Shown: piece after piece, positions 16,952 to 27,600 of the stretch
How the letters are laid out: the number at the start of each line of letters is the position of its first letter
Position numbering within the stretch: the stretch's first letter is position 1
NCBI GenBank assembly: GCA_964523395.1
Contig: CAZFXS010000008.1
Location: 124,001 to 188,000, forward strand
DNA from: JANYJZ01 sp964523395
Lineage (GTDB): Bacteria; Bacteroidota; Ignavibacteria; UBA10030; SZUA-254
Direction of reading: 5' to 3'
Length of the DNA stretch: 64,000 nucleotides
Made by a program: the position numbers and the translations under genes
Notes under the pieces: generated by a model
Database searches by the model: none
The model's input: only the letters and a program-made list of their open reading frames with translations
What the model was told of the DNA's origin: nothing

Positions 16952-17580
16952 GCACTGACGATCAGGAAATAAAACCCAAAGACTCTTTCCGGCAAATATT
17001 CGGACGCGGGCTGGTGATCATCATCCCGCTTGTCATTACCATCTGGGTGCTTCAGATTTTATTCAACGCCATCGATGGCATTATTTCGCCATTCTTCGAC
17101 GGGATTTTAGGCAGGCATATTCCCGGGCTCGGATTTATTTCGATGATCATTCTCATCATCGCGATAGGCATCGGGTCGAGGAATCTTATCGGAAGGGCGG
17201 TATTTAAATTTTTCGAACGGCTGATTTTTTCGCTTCCGCTTGCGCGCACGATCTACAGTTCCGCGAAAGACCTCATTAACGCATTCCAGCCGGGAGGAAA
17301 GGGGCGGTCATTCCGGCAGGTCGTGCTGGTTGAATATCCCCGTACAGGACTCTGGACGATCGGATTTTTAACAAATGAACTTAATGTCAGGAATACAACC
17401 GCAGCAAAAGAAATGGTCAGTATTTATATTCCCAACCCTCCGAACCCGACATCGGGCATTATGATTCTCGCTCCCCGGGAAAGCATCACCGTACTTGACA
17501 TGACGGTTGAGGAAGGATTAAAATTTGTATTATCCGGAGGTATCGTCACATCAGGAACATTAACGGCAAAAAAACCTTAA
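16948..17580 (+). CDS. DUF502-family membrane protein
   Basis: This 210-residue protein has two hydrophobic helices (about residues 20-45 and 60-85) and the DUF502 core: FGRGLVIIIPLVITIWVLQI, PGLGFISMI, FSLPLARTIYSSAKDL, VVLVEYPR and IPNPPNPTSG. The function of the family is not established. It overlaps kdsB as ATGA and lies 9 bases before pyrG, so it is part of the same operon. Confidence 0.88.
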   Translation: MSTDDQEIKPKDSFRQIFGRGLVIIIPLVITIWVLQILFNAIDGIISPFFDGILGRHIPGLGFISMIILIIAIGIGSRNLIGRAVFKFFERLIFSLPLARTIYSSAKDLINAFQPGGKGRSFRQVVLVEYPRTGLWTIGFLTNELNVRNTTAAKEMVSIYIPNPPNPTSGIMILAPRESITVLDMTVEEGLKFVLSGGIVTSGTLTAKKP

Positions 17581-17589
17581 GAGGATATC

Positions 17590-19218
17590 GTGGCAAAACA
17601 TAAAGTCAAATATATTTTTATCACCGGCGGCGTTATTTCATCGCTGGGCAAAGGGATTGCGGCGGCATCAATCGGATTGCTTCTGAAATCACGCGGACTC
17701 CGGGTAACGATTCAGAAATTCGATCCGTACATCAATATCGACCCCGGGACCATGAGCCCGTTTCAGCACGGTGAAGTCTATGTTACCGATGATGGCGCGG
17801 AAACCGACCTCGACCTCGGGCATTATGAGCGCTTCCTTGATGTAAACATGACAAAAAACAATAACGCGACAACGGGACAGATTTATTTTGAAGTCATCTC
17901 CAAAGAACGGCGCGGCGATTATCTTGGAGCAACCGTGCAGGTCATTCCTCATATCACCGATGAAATTAAACGGCGCTTTGAAGCACTCGGTAACAGCGGG
18001 GAATATGATGTCATCATCATGGAAATCGGCGGAACCGTCGGTGATATTGAGAGCCTTCCCTTTCTTGAAGCAATGCGGCAGTTTATGTTCGCGCAGGGAA
18101 AAAAGAATGCCATCAGCGTGCATGTCACCCTTGTTCCTTATATCAAAGCGGCGGGGGAAATTAAAACCAAACCGACACAGCATAGCGTAAAAACACTGCT
18201 TGAAATCGGCATCCAACCGGAAATACTTATCTGCCGTTCTGAAGCGCCGTTAACAAGAGATGTCAGGGAAAAAATTGCACTCTTCACAAATGTCGAAACG
18301 AATTGTGTTGTTGATGCTCACGACGTTTCAACCATTTATGAAGTGCCGCTTCAGTTCAGTGAAGAGGAAATTGATGAGATCATACTTGAAAAGTTAGACC
18401 TTACTTGTCCGAGACCCTCATTAAAAGAGTGGAAAAAATTTGTCGAACGCGTAAAGCATCCCCATGGATATATCAACATCGGCGTTTGCGGGAAATATAC
18501 TGAACATCAGGATGCGTACAAGAGTATCGCCGAGTCGTTTGTTCATGCGGGCGCGGCAAACAATGTAAAAGTCAACCTTTCCTGGCTTCGTGCCGAAGAC
18601 ATTGAGCGAGACGGGGCAGAACGGCATCTGCAGTCTGTCTCAGGATTGCTTGTCGCGCCGGGATTCGGCGAGCGCGGCATCGAAGGAAAAATCACCGCCA
18701 TTCAATATGCGCGGGAACATAACATTCCGTTCTTTGGAATTTGCCTCGGCCTGCAGTGCGCCGTTATTGAATTCGCGAGAAATGTTTGCGGATTGCAGAA
18801 TGCGAACAGTCTGGAGTTTAAAAAAACCGAGCATAATGTCATCGACATGATGAACGAGCAAAAGAAAGTTACCGCATACGGAGGAACGATGCGCCTTGGT
18901 TCCTATCCGTGCAAAATAACAAAGGGAACAAAAGCTCACAAAGCGTACAAAAAAGATACGATTCACGAACGTCATCGTCACCGTTACGAAGTGAACAACG
19001 CGTTCAAAGAAACATTGCAGGAACACGGGATGATATTCAGCGGCATCTGCCCGACAAACAACCTCGTGGAAATGATTGAACTTCCCGACCACCCCTGGTT
19101 TGTCGCTGGACAGTTTCACCCCGAGCTCCGTTCGCGGGCCACGAACCCGCACCCGCTGTTCAGAGATTTCGTTAAAGCCGCGATGGAGTACCGCGAAACA
19201 CAGCATCATCTCGACTAG
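17590..19218 (+). CDS. pyrG: CTP synthase
   Basis: This 542-residue enzyme makes CTP from UTP, ATP and glutamine. The synthetase domain has KYIFITGGVISSLGKGI, KFDPYINIDPGTMSP and TVGDIESLPFLEA. The class I glutamine amidotransferase domain has FFGICLGLQ (nucleophile C385) and GQFHPE (H510, E512). The start is GTG at 17590 with AAGAGGAT upstream. Placement with kdsB fits a shared need for CTP in LPS precursor activation. Confidence 0.98.
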   Translation: MAKHKVKYIFITGGVISSLGKGIAAASIGLLLKSRGLRVTIQKFDPYINIDPGTMSPFQHGEVYVTDDGAETDLDLGHYERFLDVNMTKNNNATTGQIYFEVISKERRGDYLGATVQVIPHITDEIKRRFEALGNSGEYDVIIMEIGGTVGDIESLPFLEAMRQFMFAQGKKNAISVHVTLVPYIKAAGEIKTKPTQHSVKTLLEIGIQPEILICRSEAPLTRDVREKIALFTNVETNCVVDAHDVSTIYEVPLQFSEEEIDEIILEKLDLTCPRPSLKEWKKFVERVKHPHGYINIGVCGKYTEHQDAYKSIAESFVHAGAANNVKVNLSWLRAEDIERDGAERHLQSVSGLLVAPGFGERGIEGKITAIQYAREHNIPFFGICLGLQCAVIEFARNVCGLQNANSLEFKKTEHNVIDMMNEQKKVTAYGGTMRLGSYPCKITKGTKAHKAYKKDTIHERHRHRYEVNNAFKETLQEHGMIFSGICPTNNLVEMIELPDHPWFVAGQFHPELRSRATNPHPLFRDFVKAAMEYRETQHHLD

Positions 19219-19227
19219 AAAATAGTA

Positions 19228-19259
19228 ATCCCGCGAAGGTTCCCCTGCCTCCGCGGGAT
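19228..19259. terminator. hairpin between convergent pyrG and the lipase-like gene
   Basis: An 8-bp stem ATCCCGCG/CGCGGGAT with a 16-base loop lies between two convergent stops. T-runs are weak on both sides, so termination is likely but not textbook. Confidence 0.5.
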
Positions 19260-19276
19260 ATCTCCACCGGATTAGA

Positions 19277-22200
19277 TTATTTCATTAAAACCAATTTTTT
19301 CGTTGTCTGGTATTCTGTTTTCCCAGACTGGTTTGTAATGATAACCCGGGCATAGTACAATCCGCTTGGTTTTCCCTGCGCATCCCAAATTGCATCATAG
19401 TAACCGGCATTATGCTCACCTTCTGCGAGAGTAAGGATCTCTTCCCCGATCGTATTAAATATTTTTATGCTCACAAATCCGGGAGAGGAAAGCTGGTATC
19501 TGAGCGTGGTTACCGGATTAAACGGATTGGGAAAATTCTCCAACAATTTTGTTTCAACCGGATATTGAAGTTCACCCTCCCGTGTAATGGCGCCAGACTT
19601 TTCATATATAGGCTCTTCTGCTGTGTTTACAGCAACCTTATTGGAGGGCACGGAGGGTTGATTAAACACATCAACCGCCACAACAAAATAATAATACGTA
19701 TTAGTCGGGGTTAGCTGAGTACCCGTTTTTGTAAAAACTTCGACAGATATATCTGTAAACGTTGTAGATGTGGTTGTCGCTCTCACGCCGGGAACCGCTT
19801 CACAATCCCCGCCGGGATAAGGACAGTTGTATCGGTACAATTTATAAGTGATATTTTCTCCTGCGCTTGACCAGGAAAATTGCGGACGTTTAATTCCGTT
19901 CACATATACTGTTTGAACTGACAGCTGAACCGGTGATGGTGGAGGAGATTGTGCATTCAACGTTGCTGTTTTCAGAGCATATGGCGGCCCTGATACTTGT
20001 GTATAGACAACGGGACGATTGGTTTCTGTCGGACTTTTCGTTGTAGCGATATTTGCCATCCGGCCCCCTGCGTCAATGATAACGGGGGTAGTCCAGACAT
20101 TTGCCGTCGCGTTAAACCATGAACCGAATGTTCCTCCTCCATCCGAGTGCCATACCATCGCAAGATCATTTGCCTTTGCTGACGTAAAGCGGTAGTCTGT
20201 TATAGAAACCTGATGCGGAAAATTACTTGTTCCAATTCCGCTCGCAACAGTCGTTGTCGCCGCGGTGATAGAACTGCTTGTCAGTCCATCCCGTTTTTGA
20301 ACCAACGCTTTTCCTGTTGTGGAGTTTGAAGATTCCCACGCGATAATAACTCTTCCTGAACCATCGAGAGTGAGTGATGGCCTCTTGTGTGTTTCTGTGC
20401 TGGTATTCTGGGCTACTGAATATATTTGTCCAAGCGTGGCCCCCGCCTGGTCACGTTCCCAGAATATTTGTGAGGCAACCGGAGGCCAGGGCTGACCGAC
20501 CGTGTATCTTCCATGCACAAGACGGATTCCGCCGAGGATACCGTTATGATTTTCCTCTTCCCATGCAATATAAAAATGGTATGCGGCAGGATTACTGTTT
20601 GTTTTCAGCACGCAGGCAATTGCCGGATTTGTTGCATAGGCAACAGGTCCCTGAAAAACACCCGCATTAAGATCAACAACAGACCAGGTTCCCAAATCAC
20701 CGTTGTTGAGTTTAGCCGCGACACCGAATGCAATACCGGCAACAGCGCTTCCGGCATCGTAACGCCATGCCGAAGTGAGCAGTGATGACTTCCCGGAAGC
20801 ATAATTTGTGGTTGCAGCAACAGGCATTGCCTGAAAGTTTGCCAAACCCGACATCTGATAAATAGATGCCGGGAAAATATTCAATGTTCCCTGACCGTTA
20901 TCATATATAGCATGTTTAAGGGAGTGAACACCTGTCGATACGTTTGTTTCCTGATATATAACCAAGGGTGTAATTCCTGATGAATCAAGATACATTGAAG
21001 GACTGTGATATTTCATTGTTGCGGTCGGATAATTACCGACAGGCTTTTCGATGCTCCAGGTATCACTTCCTTCGTCATAGCGGGTGAGGTAAGAGCCATT
21101 GGCGCTTTCATACACAAGGAAGAGATTGTTTGAGGAAGACGTGGTTCTGACAATTTTTTTCTGGGCGTTTGAGGCAAGCGCAGATGAAGTAGACCCTGCA
21201 AGATGGGGCTGTAGATAAACAGCTACTTCATCGGAATAACCTGAAAATCTTGAGCCACTAAACGACCGGATTCTATAATAATACCTGGTAAATGGTTGAA
21301 GATTGGGATCCGTATCTGTAAATGAGAGTGAGTTATGAGGAGCTGTACCAATTTGAATATATGTCCCGCCTTCCGCTTTTCTTTCCACGACGAACCCATC
21401 TTCAAAAGCAGCATGATCCTGAAATGCTATTTGAATTGCATTACCCGATGAGATTGCGCCGCTAAGATTTGTGGGACGGCCAAGATACGGATATGTTCTG
21501 TTATTGTTGAGCCATTCCATTACTTTGTTTTTGCTATCCTCGGTTAATTCTTCGTGTCTGCGGAATGTAGTTTGGAGCAGGTGGTCATTAAACCAACTGG
21601 TACCTCCGACCAAAGAACCATCAGATGATCTTGTATAACCGTCAAGATCAATTCCGCTTTCTGTTGGAACGTAACCGGGATTAAAATTCACCTGGAATTT
21701 CCATCCTCCTCCTGCCTGCACAAAAATACCAGCGAATCGTCCTTCCCAAATATCCACAAACCCAACTGTTGAAAGATTTCTCAAATCATTTGAAAATGTT
21801 GACCCTGGCCAATAGTCACGCTCTTCCGCGTTGATGTTAAACGTTTGCGAGGCAACTGGAAGTGTGATAATGTTAGAAATATTTATGTTTTCATATGTTG
21901 TTATTGTTGCAAGCGGGGTAGCCGTAGAATATCCGGGATAGTTGGTATTTCTATTGCCGTTCGAAACCGAATAGTTTTTACTTCTTCTGGGATAGCCATT
22001 GGTGTTGCCATATTCAGGGTTCAAATTATTCAAAGATTTGATATTATTATCATAGAACAACGCATGTGTGGACCCTCCTAAATCAAAAATATCATTATAT
22101 AGCATTTGATTTGCTGCCACCGATTGTAACACAGCTTTTTGTGCTGGCTTTCCAAAATCCCGTATGACTTCCTGCAACCGGCTGTTAAAATGTGCCCCTT

Positions 22201-23092
22201 GCTGTGGTGCATCAAACGAAATAAATGTGTTAACAAAGTGGTCTGCGTATTGTCCGGGATTATTCCAAGATATATCTTCGGCAAAAGCAAGTCCATATCT
22301 AGCAATCGTTCCCCCCATGCTTAACCCCACGACTTGAACTGCAGCTTCGAGGCCGGATAGTTTATTATGAATAAACTGGCAAGCACCTAAAAAGACATCT
22401 TTGTTTATAGCAAGATCGGCCCCGCCATCGGCCCATTCCATGATAAACAAATCATATCCCTGGTTTCGAGCAACATCAATGAGATCATACCCAAGCATAT
22501 AATTTTCCTCTGGTGACGTGCCATTATCCGGATCAAACCCTTCAAGCAGCAAACCGGGTTTATTCAATACACCATCGTTTCCTACCCAATAGAACAGCTT
22601 GTTATTGTGTGAATCTTGATACACATTTGTCGGCTGTGGGGCAACAACAATATCGTACTGTTTTTGCCGTGAATATGCCTGCGATCCGTTTGACAAAAAG
22701 AATTCTATTTCAAATGTGATGGTATATCTTCCGGGAACAGAGTAGGTTTTTTGCTGTATTGAATAAGCATTTTCATTCTGATCCTGAAACCAATTGCTCC
22801 AAGTAACTCCATTACTTGCATCGAAATCATTATCCCAGCGGACCCGCATAAACAACGCGGTGTTTGTCCATGGATAATTCCTGTTGAACAGCTTAAACGT
22901 CACGGGTTGACCGGCATATACACCTCTTGTAGAAGGCATATAGCTATTGATATTAAGATGGACTATCGGGAGATTCATCTTAAACTCAACTATATTGGAC
23001 GGAGTAAACGAAACAGCAACAGGATTAAAGTCCTGCGCCAGAGATAGATTGGTAATCAGCAGTGCTAATACCAACAATAGAAATGGTTTCAT
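19277..23092 (-). CDS. secreted alpha/beta-hydrolase (lipase-like) protein with type IX sorting domain
   Basis: This 1271-residue protein has a signal peptide (about residues 1-19, ending SLAQ). Next come a beta-rich region with a PKD-like stretch (about 55-150) and an alpha/beta-hydrolase (about 175-400) whose nucleophile elbow is VVGLSMGGT, followed by FISFDAPQQG. A fibronectin-III-like segment follows (about 535-630), then a long region with repeated Thr/Ser-rich strands. The C-terminal sorting domain has NFPNPFNP, IKIFNTIGEEI, SGLYYARV and a TKKLVLMK end. Likely exported through the outer membrane and surface-attached or released. It forms a two-gene unit with the PD40 lipoprotein upstream. 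The substrate is unknown; triacylglycerol lipase is only one option. Confidence 0.8.
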   Translation of the reverse strand: MKPFLLLVLALLITNLSLAQDFNPVAVSFTPSNIVEFKMNLPIVHLNINSYMPSTRGVYAGQPVTFKLFNRNYPWTNTALFMRVRWDNDFDASNGVTWSNWFQDQNENAYSIQQKTYSVPGRYTITFEIEFFLSNGSQAYSRQKQYDIVVAPQPTNVYQDSHNNKLFYWVGNDGVLNKPGLLLEGFDPDNGTSPEENYMLGYDLIDVARNQGYDLFIMEWADGGADLAINKDVFLGACQFIHNKLSGLEAAVQVVGLSMGGTIARYGLAFAEDISWNNPGQYADHFVNTFISFDAPQQGAHFNSRLQEVIRDFGKPAQKAVLQSVAANQMLYNDIFDLGGSTHALFYDNNIKSLNNLNPEYGNTNGYPRRSKNYSVSNGNRNTNYPGYSTATPLATITTYENINISNIITLPVASQTFNINAEERDYWPGSTFSNDLRNLSTVGFVDIWEGRFAGIFVQAGGGWKFQVNFNPGYVPTESGIDLDGYTRSSDGSLVGGTSWFNDHLLQTTFRRHEELTEDSKNKVMEWLNNNRTYPYLGRPTNLSGAISSGNAIQIAFQDHAAFEDGFVVERKAEGGTYIQIGTAPHNSLSFTDTDPNLQPFTRYYYRIRSFSGSRFSGYSDEVAVYLQPHLAGSTSSALASNAQKKIVRTTSSSNNLFLVYESANGSYLTRYDEGSDTWSIEKPVGNYPTATMKYHSPSMYLDSSGITPLVIYQETNVSTGVHSLKHAIYDNGQGTLNIFPASIYQMSGLANFQAMPVAATTNYASGKSSLLTSAWRYDAGSAVAGIAFGVAAKLNNGDLGTWSVVDLNAGVFQGPVAYATNPAIACVLKTNSNPAAYHFYIAWEEENHNGILGGIRLVHGRYTVGQPWPPVASQIFWERDQAGATLGQIYSVAQNTSTETHKRPSLTLDGSGRVIIAWESSNSTTGKALVQKRDGLTSSSITAATTTVASGIGTSNFPHQVSITDYRFTSAKANDLAMVWHSDGGGTFGSWFNATANVWTTPVIIDAGGRMANIATTKSPTETNRPVVYTQVSGPPYALKTATLNAQSPPPSPVQLSVQTVYVNGIKRPQFSWSSAGENITYKLYRYNCPYPGGDCEAVPGVRATTTSTTFTDISVEVFTKTGTQLTPTNTYYYFVVAVDVFNQPSVPSNKVAVNTAEEPIYEKSGAITREGELQYPVETKLLENFPNPFNPVTTLRYQLSSPGFVSIKIFNTIGEEILTLAEGEHNAGYYDAIWDAQGKPSGLYYARVIITNQSGKTEYQTTKKLVLMK

Positions 23093-23123
23093 AGGGCCTC
23101 CCTAGAGTTAATGTAAAGTGCAG

Positions 23124-24251
23124 TTATTTAACGAAAAGATTAATTCGTCTCATCTTTTCCAAACTTAGATCATACAAATAAATGGACTTAACTTTTGTTG
23201 TTATATCCATCGCAAGAAAAATTAATTGCTTTGAGTCGGGTGACCAAGCATAGCTGGAAATAAACGTGTCTAAATTTTTTGTGATCCTCCTTTTGTTTCT
23301 GCCATCAGAGTCCATAATATTAATTTCTTCCGGACGATCACCGGTAAGAAACAGGATTTTATGACCATCTGGTGACCATTGTGTACGAAAAAAATAATCC
23401 CCCCTATAAACAAATTGATATTCCGAAAATGTGGTTGGAAACATAACTGTATCAAAATTAATTGAATAAACCCCCGATTCACTTTCAGCGCCGAGGCCCC
23501 AAAAAAACATCAATGTGTTATCAGCAGGTGACAATTTTGGGTATCCACTCGCTGTCTTTGATGTATCTATGGGTGCGGTATTAGTACCGTCCGCATTTGC
23601 AATCATTACCTTGCCTCCATAATCAGTCATAATACGACCGGATAGGTAGGCAATTTTTTTTCCGTCAAAAGAGAATCTTGCATCCCGGTTGTTATACCTT
23701 CCCCTTGTGAATAATTTTGCATCGCCGGTTGCAATATCCACCTTGACAATTTGATCATGCACTTCACCTGAATCTTCAACCCCGCCATGAAACATCAAGG
23801 TCTTACTGTCTGGTGACCACTGCAGATTTTCCCAGTTTCCACCAAAGGGCGTCAAATCCCTGGCATTTGTCCCATCAATATTCATCACAAAAACATGCGC
23901 GCAACACAGCAATCTTCCCCGCACTGCGGCAAGATATGCAAGCTGCATTCCATCCGGAGATAATGTTGGAAATGACTTCGCAAGGCTATCAGCATACACA
24001 AGTTGCACATATCCACCGGCGGTATCTGCCTTATAGAAGAAATCTCCATCCGATAGATTTCTCCTTCCAATCCCCATAAATGTTCTGCCATCCTTCAACC
24101 AAAACACATTTCTCAATACGATAGTGGAATCAATTGCAGGGGTCACAGGCGGTTCAACAACGGTCTCCTCGTTATTACATTGAATTAAGATAAAGGCGAA
24201 CAACAAAACCGTAATTGGGACCAATCCTTGTTTTCTCCGACGAAACGTCAT
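23124..24251 (-). CDS. PD40/TolB-like beta-propeller lipoprotein
   Basis: A 375-residue protein. The N-terminal signal ends in a lipobox-like ILIQC (C25), suggesting a lipoprotein. The rest consists of about six WD40-like PD40 repeats, each with a phrase such as SPDGMQLAYLA, SPDSKTLMFHG, SFDGKKIAYLSG, SPDGHKILFLTG and SPDSKQLIFLA. This is the propeller seen in TolB and in many FCB surface proteins. It probably mediates binding and not catalysis. The gene precedes the lipase-like cargo gene by 31 bases. Upstream lies a near-consensus promoter flanked by CCCTAC/GTAGGG repeats. Confidence 0.8.
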   Translation of the reverse strand: MTFRRRKQGLVPITVLLFAFILIQCNNEETVVEPPVTPAIDSTIVLRNVFWLKDGRTFMGIGRRNLSDGDFFYKADTAGGYVQLVYADSLAKSFPTLSPDGMQLAYLAAVRGRLLCCAHVFVMNIDGTNARDLTPFGGNWENLQWSPDSKTLMFHGGVEDSGEVHDQIVKVDIATGDAKLFTRGRYNNRDARFSFDGKKIAYLSGRIMTDYGGKVMIANADGTNTAPIDTSKTASGYPKLSPADNTLMFFWGLGAESESGVYSINFDTVMFPTTFSEYQFVYRGDYFFRTQWSPDGHKILFLTGDRPEEINIMDSDGRNKRRITKNLDTFISSYAWSPDSKQLIFLAMDITTKVKSIYLYDLSLEKMRRINLFVK

Positions 24252-24286
24252 TGCACTTTATAAATGATTTTTTTTGTGTGTGGTAC

Positions 24287-24315
24287 ACGATATCAAAAAG
24301 GGAAGCATTTGTCAA
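24287..24315 (-). promoter_or_regulatory. sigma-70-type promoter of the PD40 lipoprotein gene
   Basis: On the minus strand TTGACA (24315-24310) is followed by 17 bases and TATCGT (24292-24287). The leader would be about 30 bases. The inverted-repeat array begins 9 bases upstream of the -35. Confidence 0.65.
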
Positions 24316-24324
24316 TAGGAAATC

Positions 24325-24375
24325 CCCTACAAATACGGTAGGGTTTTCCCTACTTTTCAGTAGGGATATTCCTAC
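24325..24375. promoter_or_regulatory. CCCTAC/GTAGGG inverted-repeat array (putative operator)
   Basis: Two hairpin-type inverted repeats occur back to back: CCCTAC-aaatacg-GTAGGG (24325-24343) and CCCTAC-ttttca-GTAGGG (24348-24365). A further half-site CCTAC follows (24371-24375). They sit between two divergent secreted-protein genes, immediately upstream of the -35 of the minus-strand promoter. That is where a transcriptional activator would bind. Confidence 0.6.
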
Positions 24376-24664
24376 ACAAAAATCCGAATGATTTGTCGTG
24401 TAAATTTTATAGGATTTACATATTACTTCCAGTGGTTCTTGAAGTGAGTTTTAACAGACACCGGGTGTCATCCGATCATCTCCGTTCACAAACATCACCA
24501 AACTTACTGCATCCGTTTGCGAGTCCGCCAAAGAGATGGCGTCAGGCTTAATGCTATATTATGTTGATGAATTTGATTTCTTCGTTTGCATTTCAAACCT
24601 ATTCTCTTTACAATAGAAACCATTAATACTCTCTTCGACTATTGAATCTTCTGGAGAATTTCTT

Positions 24665-27600
24665 ATGCGCGCACGATTATCATTACTGCTTTCCGTTATA
24701 GTATTCTGGACAATTTTCTCTGTAATTATTTCCAATAGAATTACTCCCATCGTTAACAAAAACAAGAGCCTGCAGTCAAAACATCCGGGCCGCTCGGGAG
24801 CGATGGAGGCTCTTGAGTCCTGGACAGCGGCGCGCGCATACCCTTTTGCCGATATCCCTCCCGACAAATATTATACAGCATATGTAACGGCAAAACAGCG
24901 TGTGAAAGAGCTTCCGCGTTCGGTTTCCATGGCAACAATATGGGAACCCATTGGTCCATTGAATCTGCAGGGACGCTCTAACAGTGTCGCACTCAATCCG
25001 CAAAATCCGACCACGGTATATATCGGCACAGCAAGCGGCGGTTTGTGGAGATCATACTCAGAAGGGATAGGCGGCGACTGGCAACGGGTTCCTATCGGAT
25101 ATCCGGCGCTGAGCATCGGCGCAATTGCCATCCATCCGGCAGATTCCAACACTATATATATAGGGACGGGTGAAGTATACAGGTATAACCAGGCCCTCGG
25201 CGGACTTGTCGTACGGACCACCCGCGGGAGCTACGGTATCGGTATCCTTAAAACAACCGATGGCGGAACAACATGGTCAAAAAGTCTTGACTGGTCGTTA
25301 AACCAGCAGCGCGGCGTTCAGCGACTCGCCATCAACCCGTCGAACCCCAATACCATTTTTGCCGCAACTACGGAAGGCATCTACAAATCAGTTGATGCAG
25401 GCACAACGTGGAATAATGTCCTTCCTATTCTTCTCGGCATGGATATCGTTATCAACTCAGCCGATACAGCATTTATCATGGCATCAATGGGAAACTTTAA
25501 TACCGCCGCGAGGGGAGTGTACGTTTCATATGATGCCGGAGAGAACTGGTTTCCGGTGAGCGGACTTCCGGCATATACCGGCAAGACGATGCTTGGCACG
25601 TATGGCGCTAATCCCTATGTTGTCTTCGCAAGCGTAGCCGATGATACGACGGGCGTAGGAAGCATCTGGCGCACGACAGACTTCGGCTCGAACTGGACGA
25701 TGGTTACAAATAACACTGCCAACTTCGGCGTGCAGGGATGGTACTCGCATTTTGTCGCAGTACATCCCGCCGACCAGAGTCAAATTTTTCACGCATCTGT
25801 TTCCGCGGTAAAAAGCAGCAATGGCGGTGCATCGTGGTTCGGAGTCAGCGGTTCATACTCCGATCACCACAGCTTCGCCATTAACCCGGTTAATCCCGAC
25901 ATCTTTTATGTTGTCAATGACGACGGTATTTACCGTTCCACGAATTTCGGAACAACGTTTTCCAACATCGGATTTGGTTTACAAACCGGTCAACTCTATA
26001 ACGGATTTTCCAACTCAAGCCAGGATTCACTTCTTGCCATCGGTCAGTCTCAGGATCATATCCCCGGATATCTGTATCGCGGTAATCTTGTTTGGGAACG
26101 GAGCGCTTCTGATGAAGCAGGGTGGACAGCAATCAATCCGGCAAACGACAATATCATGTATGCCGGCAACCGGTTTGGAGGAAATATAAGGCGATCCAGT
26201 GATCGCGGCGCCTCATTTCCGGCAGGATTCGGTTTCTCAGGAACAGGGGCATGGAATTCCCCGTTTGTCATTTCGCCCTCGAATACCAGTGTACTCTACT
26301 TTGGTGATGCATACGTTTATAAATCGACAAATACGGGCAGTTCCTTTGCCCTGACAAACGGAGGAGCGATGCTCGACGGAAACCCATCGCTGTCAATGGC
26401 AATTTCTTCGACCGATCCGAACATCGTGTATGTCGGCACCGCGCCACGGGCGACAACGGCGCATGTCTTTGCCACAACAAACGGCGGCACATCATGGACA
26501 AATATCACAGGCACACTTCCCAACCGTTACCCGATTGACCTTGCTGTTGATCCGAATAATTCTCAAACAGTGTATATCGCAATGGGCGGATTTGGGGCGG
26601 GCCATTTCTTTAAGTCAACAGACGGCGGTGCGAACTGGACCGACATCAGCACGTCGCTTCCGGATGTTCCGGGAACAGCAATCGCAATAGACCCGATAAA
26701 TTCCAATACAATATATGTCGGCAACGATATCGGCGTATACGCTTCGACTGACGGCGGCACAACCTGGTCGGCATTTAATGAAGGACTTACCGATGCAGTG
26801 CTCGTCGCGGATCTTGTTATTTCTCCGGCAAACAGAACATTGCGCGTTGTTACGCATGGCAACGGCGTCTATGAGCGCAAGCTCATCGGAAGCGGTTTCC
26901 CCCTCGATTATTTCGATTACAGCGCGTTTTCACTAACTTCACCCCTGAACGGTGCTGATGTTCTTTTCGGATTGCCTGTTACTCCCATCCGCGCATCATT
27001 CCGGAATAACAGTTCTATTATACTTCCTGATTCTGTTGATGTGAAATACAGAATTCTTTCCGGTACGACGGTGCTCTATACCGATACCCGCCGCATCGTC
27101 AGCCTTGGCACCGGCGAAACTCGGGTTGTGACTTTTGCCGGCAGTTTTGTCCCGCCAGATTCCGGAATGTATTCCATGGAAGCGATTGTTTTTATCTCCG
27201 ACAGCAATTCCGTTAACGATACATTACACGGTTCGTTCCGTGTATTTCTGCCGCCGACTATAGCAAGCCCAACGGTAGTAAAAGATTATTGTCCGTATGT
27301 TGAAATTACCGGAGGAACCGCCGGCCCGTCGGGAGATGATGTTCAGTCAATTGCCACAATTCCATTTGGTTTTGTGTACGATGGATATACATATAATTTC
27401 GCTCAGATTAGCACAAACGGATGGCTTGAACTTGGCGCCGGTACGGCAGGGACAGAGCGGGGGCTGTCAACTTCCGGTCAGCTTGGAGGATTTTTCGTGG
27501 GCTCGCTCGGGACTGCCGAACGCCCGTCCAAAGCCCTGGGTATCTGGTGGACTGACATGGCCACCGGCAGTACCGGACAAATAAGCTATACCACAACAGG

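Larger units (their letters stand above)
24252..24664. other. 413-base divergent regulatory region
   Basis: No convincing gene lies here. It holds the minus-strand promoter (24287-24315), the CCCTAC/GTAGGG array (24325-24375), an isolated GACACC-g-GGTGTC palindrome (24457-24469) and an AT-rich stretch before the plus-strand gene. I found no convincing sigma-70 promoter for the plus-strand gene, which suggests an activator-dependent or other type of promoter. Confidence 0.6.

Noticed and set aside
24325..24375. CCCTAC repeats as a CRISPR array
   Set aside because: There are only two and a half short inverted units with 4-7-base spacing; no spacers or cas genes exist in the window.
24371..24480. 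Short ORFs between the divergent secreted-protein genes
   Set aside because: Frames of about 18-21 codons have no SD and no coupling to neighbours.
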